Source of the DNA: Phoronis australis
Taxonomy: Eukaryota; Phoronida; Phoronidae
Reading direction: 5' to 3'
Length of the DNA: 64,000 bases
Assembly (NCBI GenBank): GCA_002633005.1
Contig: NMRA01000176.1
Span: 65,161 to 129,160, forward strand
Positions 23,501 through 35,500 of this stretch are shown here, in pieces. The position numbers and the translations under genes were made by a program. The notes beneath the pieces were generated by a model. That model saw only the letters and a program-made list of their open reading frames with translations. It did no database searches and was not told the DNA's origin. Each line of letters opens with the position of its first letter. The first letter of the stretch is position 1.

Positions 23501-26500
23501 CAGTTAAGGTGTTTTCGAAGGCGCAGACTTTTGTAAACAAGTTTGGGAAATTTCTGGATTCTCATGGCTTAGCCGTCAACTCTCGTAATCAGATCGTAAC
23601 CGTTGAGCAGGGGAAATGCCACATATACGAGCAAGAAGGAAGTGTCGTTCGTTCATTTTCGCTGCGACCCTTGCCAGAATGGTGCGGTGCTTACATTGCC
23701 ACAGACAATCAGAACAATGTCATCATCTCGTTCTCTCTCCTACACATGGTACAGGCGTTCACCGAAAATGGACAACTGTTGTGGTCTTACGGTAGCGAAG
23801 GATCTGGTATAGGACAGTTGAAGAATCCGCGTGGCGTATGCGTCGACCGCTATGACAACATCCTTGTTGCTGACTCCGGCAACCACAGAGTGACGATGCT
23901 GTCAGCCACTGGTCAGTTTCAGAGAAACTTAATTAGATGCTCGGATGATACATTCTTTCCAAGCGGAATCACTGTGGACAGATCTGATCACTTACTAGTG
24001 GCAAGTCGTTACCAAGGACGGATTTTGGTGTATGACTATCTATCATTTGACGAGTTGCCAGGAAGTAATGCTGCCACTTGAACTCATTTACAGAAAATAA
24101 AGGAGCACGATTGTTTGAAGCTTTATAAACATTTATTCCACATATTGCTACATCATAAATCTTTTATAAACATTTATTCCACATATTGCTACATCATAAA
24201 TCTTTTATAAACATTTATTCCACATATTGCTACATCATAAATCTTTTATAAACATTTATTCCACATATTGGTATATCATAAATCTTTTATAAACATTTAT
24301 TCCACATATTGCTACATCATAAATCTTTTATAAACATTTATTCCACATATTGCTACATCATAAATCTATCCGTCACTAAGCTATTTTTGAATATTTACTT
24401 GGCAAACATTTGCATTTAATTACATCATTATCTATTTTCTTATAAAATATTACTTTTCAGAGAAACACTATATTGAAGGTTTTGACATAATATTCGGTGG
24501 TTAGCAGGGAATTTAGTCACTTACAGGGGTCTCAGATTCTGAGAACTAGTTGGATTCACATTATTCAGTGAAGAAAACTGGTTCTCTCTATGATTATTGC
24601 CCTAAAATGTACTTGAATGTAAACTTAAGATTCATATTGAGGCAGCAAATACAAGAAATATTAAATATTCAATGTTTTCATAAAAGTCATTTATTTGAGC
24701 AGCAACTGGGAAAACAAGATAACCCATAATCTGATGACAGAAATCATCATCATCCAGACGCAAAAAATATATTGATCATAACTTCTGCAACTTACTGTAA
24801 AATAGCCAGTCATCAATCTTCTGAGAAGCCAGTTGGCTCCACAGCACGTGGATTTATAACTTTTTTTCAGTAAGTTCCAGAAACTATGACATAATTTGTT
24901 CGCATAAAAATAACCTGTGGATACAGTAGATTGAAAAAAGTTAGTGACTCTTGCTTGACCCTGCGCACTAACACACTCAAAACTTGAAAATCACGTTTCC
25001 CTTCAAAACATTATGTTTAAATTGGACTTGTCATGTTTTTTAGAGACACGCGACACATTAAAGTAAATTGCAAGAAATGTGGCGACACTTAGGATGACAG
25101 TTACTGTTATGTAGGACCTTATCGACTAGACTGTGTATTTAGTCATAAAGTTTCTACTACAGTATAGATTTTAACTCGATAAAAGTGTATTTTTTTCTGA
25201 AAGTAGAGAGCCTGTATAACTTGATGTTTGTTGTTTTACAAGTCTGCACTTGAATGGGTCACATGACGTCTTAGTAAATTTAAGCAAAACAGATATTGGT
25301 AGCCAGACAACGGTTTCAATAAGAGGACACAATATCACAGAATCCTAACATAGTATGGAATATTATGAGACCAATTTTATCAGTCGGACTAAATGGCCTA
25401 GTTCGATTTCCATTTGTAGCCATACAAAGTCTGATGAAATAAAATTGTCAAAAACAGCATAATTCTTAAACTTGGGTCGGCCAATACTGCCTGTTTATAA
25501 AATTTGGTAAAAGCTCTGACTTAGAGCAAAATAATTAATTTTTCAGTGTTTTAAACTGGAGAATTTTTGCTGTAATCAAAATGGTGAATACAAAACCAAC
25601 TCACCATCAATAAACAGTCTTTCTTGCACAATGGCCAGTAGCTGGTGATGTTTATTTTGCTGCAAGTAGCGCTTGAGGTGTGTGTAAGACTCGCGAGACA
25701 TGCGGATGACAAACTTGCTAGTCCTGTAATCATATTTTACAAGATGCAGTGCACGACAAAAACAACAGGACAAATTGACTAGGCATCGCATCTGCTTGGC
25801 TCACTGAATCCAATCTGTACACACAATAACTGGGCACAACAACAGGAATCGATTTATGACTAAAGAGTTTACTTCCTGAGCAAGGCATTGTGGTGCGTGA
25901 GAAAAGAACATCAGTTCATGTGAAAAAAGTGCAACATTCATAAAGAAAATACCTCTGTACCACGACTCCAGAAAAGAATAATATTCATACCCAGTAGGAT
26001 TTCATTTTTACGTTTTAGACCCAATCACATATTAAATTGAATGTCATAATAAAAAAGCAATATCTGAATAGCAATATCTGAATGTTTCTACGAACAAATA
26101 TAAATCTGTGACTAAATGTTCTGAAGTCAGCTGAACATATTTATAAGATTCCAAATAGCCGTGCATTTCTTCCAAGTAGGCACAACAAAAGAATGTCTGG
26201 TTCTGGTCTGTGGTTGTTTTGAGAACTATAGATGTATTGATTTTACAAACAAAAATTCACCTATATTAGTGGTGGCCATTTTTTACAAAAAATCCCGTCA
26301 TAAGAACTAAAATGGTATGACAATTTCTTTACCAAAAAAATTCACCTGATATCAGTTTTTAAGTTTAGTGAAGTGCAACTCCAGAACTGATATGGGCACA
26401 AACCAAATCTGAAAATGCCTATTGGCCAAAACTAATTTTTTTAGCCAGATATACACCAAGCTGAACAGTAAATTCATCGGAACTAAACAATATCGTCTCA

Positions 26501-29500
26501 AAGACCCACTAAAATTATTATCTGAGTGCTAATCATACCTGAAATTTTCCATTAACTGATTCTTGACCATGTGTTCTCGTTTGGTTACCGTTGACAACTT
26601 GTCGAGATCATCGCCATAGTAATGCTCTTGCTCATCCCGAAACTTGGAGTAAAATGACTGAGCTGAAAATTATAGTGAGCTTAAAACATGATAAACATGT
26701 TAAACACATCAGATTTGAAATGTATCTCACAAATTTACAGAACATTGTGGACCTTAAATTATCAGTAAAGTTCTGTGCAGTAAGCTGCTCAGTATGTTAA
26801 TGTACCTAAGGGTACAATGTAAGAATACAATGTAAATATCTCACCTTCTCTCTCATGCCCATTGTACACTAATTCCAGGTACATGTGAACGAACACTGGG
26901 TACAGAATCATGCCGAGTTCACACTGCAATAGAAATGTTTTGGTCATTACAACCAACACTGCCAAAGAACAGCGTTCACATACCATATCCCTGATCAACA
27001 AGATTTTCACGTGAATGGTCGCCAATCGTCTGACATGCCCTCTTTTCCACAGAGCCAAAGTCAAATGATACATCTCCATTTACCAAGAGAAGTCTCCATT
27101 CCAATTAAGTGATTCATGGCTGCCATATAAGGTGATTGCACAAGATTGGCTAAAATATTAGTATTTTGCATTTAACGATATGCTAATTACGCATAAGACA
27201 TAAGATACCTTTGTGAACGCTCGTTTTACACTTTTGATCTGCCTTTGAGTCAGACGTCTTGTCTCTATTAAAGTTTCACAAATCACATCTCCTTTGGATT
27301 CATTAGCAAAGTGATCATCCAAGCTCAAACTTTTATTGTCATGATTGACTACAGTGGTGAAACATTGAGTCGTCACTCAGCTGTTTCAATACAGAGTCAT
27401 CTGAAGTCAAAATCTTTCTAATTTTTATCAATGTTACTTCACACTGTGTTACTTGGACTGCAGTGCAAGATATACTCCATCATTTTTATTTTTATAAGTT
27501 TTTATTATATTATCATCAACATGTCTTTATAATCTGAGGGCTGTTCCAGCAAAATCTGTATGGGAGGGGGGAAGGCACTTTTATTTCGTACCCACCGCCC
27601 ATATTTTTCATTTATTTCTCCAACCCATGACCCATAATTTTTTAATTATTTTTAATAGGTTAAAATATAAAATCCAACACTTGCAAACAAATTGCCTCCA
27701 GGAGGACCTGTTAAGAACTTAGATGATTGACAGACAAGAACTAGTTGTCTTGTCCAATATTGTCAAAAACTANNNNNNNNNNNNNNNNNNNNNNNNNNNN
27801 NNNNNNNNNNNNNNNNNGCAATACTTTTGGCAGCCACCAGGTGTCTCTGTTCACCATGTGTCTATAATTTCAATGAACATTTTTTCAATTATAAGGATCT
27901 ATGAATCTCAAACTGTCTCCACGAACTCTTTTATACTTCTATGTCAAGTGAATATTGGAACTTGTTTATCTTACTCCTCATACTTTTTATTTAAAAATCA
28001 TCAATTTTCTTATATGTGTTAACACCAGTTTAGTGTTGCAGAACTTTTCAATTCAATAGGACTGCAGACAAACAGTTGGCTCAAATCAAGTTGCCCATGA
28101 CTTGATTAATGGCTTAGTGAACATATTGCACTCTGTTCACTGGCAAAATGGGCTTTTTGTTTTGGGATAAGTTAGGATATATGCCAGTTGCATTTTTTTT
28201 GAGTTTTCACAGCTGAAGTAACCAACCTGTCAACATTAACAGGTCAAAAAATACCACCCATTTTTAATACATCACTTCTTACAGGAACGACCACCCATAA
28301 TTTGAGTTTTTCTGAAGACCACCACCCATGAATTTTTATTTCTACTGCCGTCCCCCCCCCCCTCCCACACGGATTTTACTGGAACAGCCCTGATCTTGTC
28401 CTTGTGTAAAGCTTGCTTTTCATAACGTTTTCTCATAAAGGCTAAATAAACCAATAATGAGTTAAATATGCGCTACAGAATAAGGCTAAGAGCCCACAAC
28501 ATGGTGGCCCTCCTCCCTGATGATGCACAGGCACTCAAATGGAGACTTTCAAATAGCAACTTGGTGACTGGTCACATGGGACCAGATACCAGTGACCTCT
28601 AGAGGACGAGGAGGCATTTTATAATTTTGTTTAAAACACATTCGGCGTAATCACATACACTGTAAAAGGGTCTTTTCATGAAGTCAAACTGTTCCCCTAT
28701 GTCATTCGCTGCAAAGACAAAGTAACTTCTGGTTCCGCTAAGTGACTATATGAGTCACTGGTCCTATGTCACCAACCCCCAATTACTTTCTGAAAGTGTA
28801 CGATTGTCTTCCTCATGTCGAGAACAGTGCACAATGATATAACACACAACATGCCAGGCTCATATCCATAGATAGGATTTTTTACATTGCAGGGCCTAGG
28901 CATAGTGTAGACTAATATGGTGCCAAAATGACTATTTTTATATCTAAAATACGTGTATTGATGAAAAACATCAACATACAGTGTCATAGCATCGTGAAAA
29001 AGTTGACTACAGTTATCTTGAAAAGTTTCTCTAGTTAAAACCAGTGCCTTTGCATTAAAATATTATTGAATTTGACAATTAATTTGTCAAGTTCAAACGT
29101 TTCATTTAAAATACCATCAATGTCATATAAGTTTTTACTAACAACCATTTAGTTACAGTGTAGCCATATCAAACTGAAAGTTGAAATGAAATATAGACAA
29201 GGACCAGATTAATAGCTGCATTGAATGAGTACGCATTTCAAGATTAGGTAAGAACCTAGAAAAATGCTAATATTAAACTAACTTCAGAACATCATATCTC
29301 AGAACAGGAGATCAGACTCATGTGAAACTTTTAGATACTACGCTTAAATTAAACACAGTTCTCTAAAACACCTTGACGAATTGTTTTAAAATATTTCTCT
29401 TTTGTACGAGTGGCTATCAAAATAGGACCTTTCATGATTTTCATGACAAAATCAAAAGTCGCATAAAACAAAAAACGAAATGATAGGTCAGAAAACTGCT

Positions 29501-32500
29501 CAACAATCTTTTTGAGTATTCATCTTAAACAAAAAAAAACAAAATTTAGTCATGTCAGTACCATTATTTTGCTATGAATGGACCTTTATTTTTTGTTGAA
29601 TTTTATTTAAAAAACATGGTCACATGATCCAATTAACGGCAGATTGGTAAAAAGTCAAAAATCAAATTCCACAGACTTCTTGCTTTCAAAAAATATACAA
29701 TTTTAACTAGGCTAAGCTTAAAATCTAGTTTTGTAAACATTTGGCTAAATAAAAATTAAGACTTGTTGATAATATTCAGGGACTAGGAACTCATTCTGAA
29801 TACTTGACAAGTTCAATCTTCAATATACGTAACAACAACTAGCTGTATATCCACCCAAAGTTTATAAATAACTTTGAGTAACAAATTGACATCCACTTAC
29901 ATATCAGCAAGTGATCAATATCTCAGAATGTAATGACATTGAATATCATTAAAGGTGAGTTGATGGGGGTTTAAGAAGGATCCATCTACTTACCTTGTGA
30001 ATGTCAAGAGAATCTTCAACAAATTTCCTAAGATTCACATAGAGGTCCTCGTACAAAGAAGGGTCGCCCTCACTGTCAAAAGATTAAAAAAACATTTGTC
30101 GATTAGTAAGTTTCTGGGAAAGGTTTTAAATCTACCAAAATCATCTTAAGCAGCAGTTAAAGGCAAACAAAGTATCAATTTTATAAGGTATGTTTTTATT
30201 TGGCACTTTTTCAGTTTTCTTTAAGTATATTAGGGACTAAGTTGAGATCACTGGTTGCATATATTATGAAGCTAAATTCACTGACAGCAATTAAGACGTT
30301 AAATTTCATTTTTTGCCTTTTTCATGGACAGAAACAGTGCCAGTGATAATAGTATGTCCAGCGTATGCTCCCTGAAGCCCCTAATTCGGTTCGTAATCAA
30401 AATAGCATAATATTCATTAGGCATACTCCAATGTCCCATCATCGGGTCAAGCTGCAAATTGATTCACAACGGAATGGCAACTAAGGCAAGTTGTACTGAT
30501 TTCAACAAAGTGCCACAACCATTACGTACCTGTTGAGATTCCGTTGAGATTTAGCCAGAATTGAAATCAGTTGTAGGAAAAATGGATATTTAAACAGGTT
30601 TTGCATGCCAAAACTACAACAAATTTTGAAACGTAACATTTATTGCCAGCTGCATGTAACCTTAAGCAGTACAATGCTGCTGATAGTGAAACAGCAGCAT
30701 GAAAATTGGAATCACGTGTAGTGCAACAACAAATAACCTGTTTTTTGTGCTGAGAAAAGTCAAGACCATGTAATATAATAGCCACAGTGAGGTCTACGAA
30801 AGCATTTACAAAAAAATTGACATGCAAAAGGTCAAATCAACATTCAATTTTTAAAATATTTGAGAGCACCCTCTACCTCTTATATTCCGCTAAAGCTTGA
30901 GCGACATCTGTAGTCTGTTGGGAAGATGGTTTACTGGTGACATCATCATCAGAAAGCTTGGCTTCTTTCTTCAATAATTCCTCTGTATCCTGTATAACCA
31001 ATCAGGGTGATTTACAAGAGAAAATAAAAAAATTCATACACGCAAGCCCTATCAACTACTTCAATGGCAACAGTATTTCATCCCTAATGTAATGTTGAAT
31101 TCTTAACGGAAAGTGGAGCACTTTGGGGTTTAAAAGCATAAACACACTCATCCAATCTTGAATTGTTGACCTCAAAGGGGGTCACTAATTACAGATGGTT
31201 GTAAATCATCCATTTCGTTCACACATAATACTGTAGGCCTTTCAAAATTACATGCACAGTCTGTAAAAGAAATTCTTTGTGAACTCAGCTCTTAGACATA
31301 CAACCATCCCCCTCGCCCTGTGTTACAAGTAATCACAGCTGAACAAAGGGTTTATATGTCTTGGNATATTCAAAAAGGCTGGTGGTCGTACTTCAAAAAA
31401 ATAAAAATTTACAGGTCGTTGTTGTTTCATTGGGCCATAAATGTTTGATGGTGGGTAATTTCAGTAAATTTTATAAACAATCCGCACAGAATCAAAAACT
31501 GAAACAAAAACGCAACTTCCAAAAAGCTCCGACTTTTTCACTCCCTCCGATCTCCTCATCGGCATGCCTATAACACCAGTCAACCACAGGTGCTCGAATT
31601 TCTCGATGCTTAATAACCATATATAAGAAACATATGTTTTCTTAGTAATGAATGACGTTAGTAGTGATGGAGGAACAGATAAACTCAAGCGCCTGTGCAG
31701 TCAACCACAAGAACAAAAAAATTACGCCTGTGCAGTCAACCACAACAACAACAAAAATTACGGGTGGTTGCATTTCAAACTTATAAAAAATTACGGGTGG
31801 TAGGCTGAAGAAATAAATGAAAAGAATGGGTGGTGAGTGCGAAAAAAGGTGCCTTCCCCCCCTCCCATACAGATTTTACTGGAACAGCCCTAAATTAAAT
31901 TTGACTGCAATGAGCTGCAGATGTTTTCAAAATAAACTAACCAGATGAGCCACACCTTGAAGAATTTCTTGTCTGAATAAATTTAGTCAAAATCTTCTTG
32001 AAATAAAGCAGCATTTTTGTCAAACTCTAACATGTTATTGTCTTGGTGGACCATCTGGAGTTGGCACATGTACAACTCTGGCAGCGTTAGGATAAGGGTT
32101 GCCTCAACAATTAAGACGTTAAATTTCATTTTTTGCCCTTTTCATGGACAGAAACAGTGCCAGTGATAATAGTATGTCCAGCGTATGCTCCCTGAAGCCC
32201 CTAATTCGGTTTGTAATCAAAATAGCATAATATTCATTAGGCATACTCCAATGTCCCATCATCGGGTCAAGCTGCAAATTGATTCACAACGGAATGGCAA
32301 CTAAGGCAAGTTGTACTGATTTCAACAAAGTGCCACAACCATTACCTGTTGAGATTCCATTGAGATTTAGCCAGAATTGAAATCAGTTGTAGGAAAAATG
32401 GATATTTAGACAGGTTTTGCATGCCAAAACTACAACAAATTTTGAAACGTAACATTTATTGCCAGCTGCATGTAACCTTAAGCAGTACAATGCTGCTGAT

Positions 32501-35500
32501 AGTGAAACAGCAGCATGAAAATTGGAATCACGTGTAGTGCAACAATAAATAACCTGTTTTTTGTGCTGAGAAAAGTCAAGACCATGTAATATAATAGCCA
32601 CAGTGAGGTCTACAAAAGCATTTACAAAAAAATTGACATGCAAAAGGTCAAATCAACATTCAATTTTTAAAATATTTGAGAGCACCCTCTACCTCTTATA
32701 TTCCGCTAAAGCTTGAGCGACATCTGTAGTCTGTTGGGAAGATGGTTTACTGGTGACATCATCATCAGAAAGCTTGGCTTCTTTCTTCAATAATTCCTCT
32801 GTATCCTGTATAACCAATCAGGGTGATTTACAAGAGAAAATAAAAAAATTCATACACGCAAGCCCTATCAACTACTTCAATGGCAACAGTATTTCATCCC
32901 TAATGTAATGTTGAATTCTTAACGGAAAGTGGAGCACTTTGGGGTTTAAAAGCATAAACACACTCATCCAATCTTGAATTGTTGACCTCAAAGGGGGTCA
33001 CTAATTACAGATGGTTGTAAATCATCCATTTCGTTCACACATAATACTGTAGGCCTTTCAAAATTACATGCACAGTCTGTAAAAGAAATTCTTTGTGAAC
33101 TCAGCTCTTAGACATACAACCATCCCCCTCGCCCTGTGTTACAAGTAATCACAGCTGAACAAAGGGTTTATATGTCTTGGCTGAAATGATAATTGTTTTC
33201 TTACCCCCCCATGGGTTTTTGAATATCCAGTGCTCCAAAAGTTACGTTTTTCATTGCCATTGGTGAAGCAAATTCGGAAATGGTGATAAGATATTCATGT
33301 GTTATCACATGGTGATAAAAAATGTCTATTAAGTACAGCAGATTAGAACAAACTGGTTCTGTTACCCTCAGATTAGTCTTTGATGAATAAATTTACAATA
33401 TGACGGAATAACAGTATTGCGCCGTCCTGCGATGAGCCGACCATGTTATAGCTGGATTCTACTCCAGCACACCGACGTTTGCACGCGTGCAAGCTGTCAC
33501 ATATTGCAGAGGTTGCAGTCCCATGGCAGTAGTAGAACCATCGTGCATGCAAGGTGTCAATTTTTTCACACTGCATATGCTAGGGGAAACATACGTCCTC
33601 CCACCTGCTGGGTGTGCTAGCTGCACCAGCTCAGACGATGGTCATTGTCTAGTTGAGAGCTAGCCTTGGGGAAAAGCTGTATACTAAATACACAACTTTG
33701 CGCCGATGCAGGTAAAAAACTGACCAGACAAAATCTGACACAAAATAAGTGTCATTAAAAAATATACTCTTCCTTGATTAAACTAACTATTATTTAATGG
33801 TGCTGGAAAAATTAGGGTTCTACCGTTATTCTGCTACTAAACTTGTGAAGCGATCTTCAGTATCGGCTTTCGGTGCCATGAAATATTGCGTGACCTATTG
33901 GTCAGTTTCTTTTTTCGCCGAATCTTCAATCAACTGTTCTTTCACGAGGTTGCGTACACGTCACAATAAATTATCAGAACTGATTTCACTTCATTATAAG
34001 TTTTAAGAATTTTAATACCAGGAAACCGAATTTCAGGAGAAACTTTGCTGATGCCAAGCTATCATCATCTCCTGAGTCTGAGAGATGTAGCAAAAATTTA
34101 GGAAATGGTGTGTGCGCGTGTTACCAGCGTACTGTTTTCGAAACAACATAATAACTTTTCCTTGTTAGAAAAGGCTGAGGATTATGGAAGAAAATGACAT
34201 TTATTAGATTGTTTTTCACTTATATGGCTGCAACATACAGATGTAACGGGCAAGGTGACGTGTCGGTTGATTCCCAGATTTTGCTTGCACCCTGTCCGGT
34301 CTTTAGCTTTACATGTTGATACAAATTTCACGGTGAAGTGATGAGCAGAACTACCTTGGCTGTATGCAATTTCGGGGTCTATGGAAGATTAACACACAGT
34401 GGTACCTAGCTGTATGTTGACGACAGTTTTCATACAGCTAGCTGGCAAGTAGGCAATGACCATCGCCTCTGTTGGCCCGAAGCAGAGGCGATGTAGAGGC
34501 TATAGGCGCTCTGTACGCCGGAAGCTTTTCGGCGAATTATGCCTCGCACCGACTAAACCATCAAAGTCACGTTGTTACAAATACCTTTTGCGCATAGAGG
34601 AACACCTTAGGAGGTTGTCGATGTGTTTAATCCCTTCCAACTCGAACAAATACTCCCGTTATGAAACTTTTTCTTCGAGCAGTCCCTATTTCAGTTCCCA
34701 AAATCGTGAACTCAACTTTTTCATTTTTTTAACCAGGCCGAAGGTCAGAAGTTGCGGACCTACCGGCGAACTTTGAAAGCTGAAGTTCCCGCCCTTCGCG
34801 TACGTGCTGCCGGGAACCAGCCGTGCATTTGCCGCGTTGTTAAACATTAAAATGTCAAATATGTGCAAAAAGANTTCAATCAACTGTTCTTTCACGAGGT
34901 TGCGTACACGTCACAATAAATTATCAGAACTGATTTCACTTCATTATAAGTTTTAAGAATTTTGATACCAGGAAACCGAATTTCAGGAGAAACTTTGCTG
35001 ATGCCAAGCTATCATCATCTCCTGAGTCTGAGAGATGTAGCAAAAATTTAGGAAATGGTGTGTGCGCGTGTTACGAGCGTACTGTTTTCGAAACAACATA
35101 ATAACTTTTCCTTGTTAGAAAAGGCTGAGGATTATGGAAGAAAATGACATTTATTAGATTGTTTTTCACTTAAATGGCTGCAACATACAGATGTAACGGG
35201 CAAGGTGACGTGTCGGTTGATTCCCAGATTTTGCTTGCACCCTGTCCGGTCTTAAGCTTTACATGTTGATACAAATTTCACGGTGAAGTGATGAGCAGAA
35301 CTACCTTGGCTGTATGCAATTTCGGGGTCTATGGAAGATTAACACACAGTGGTACCTAGCTGTATGTTGACGACAGTTTTCATACAGCTAGCTGCTAGCT
35401 GGCTGGCAAGTTGAGACGGTGCCATGACACTGCCACTGTTTGACAGTTTGTGTTGTGAGGCGCATGCTTCTACCGTCAGTTCACACTCAATTTACAGTTC

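Noticed and set aside
24121-24367. Regular 41-bp repeats that look CRISPR-like
   Set aside because: There are no unique spacers; the units are directly joined copies in a eukaryotic gene region, so this is a minisatellite.
34461-34493. Short inverted repeat CATCGCCTCT/AGAGGCGATG
   Set aside because: Only 10-bp arms with a 13-base loop next to a duplication junction; it may be chance or an assembly join.
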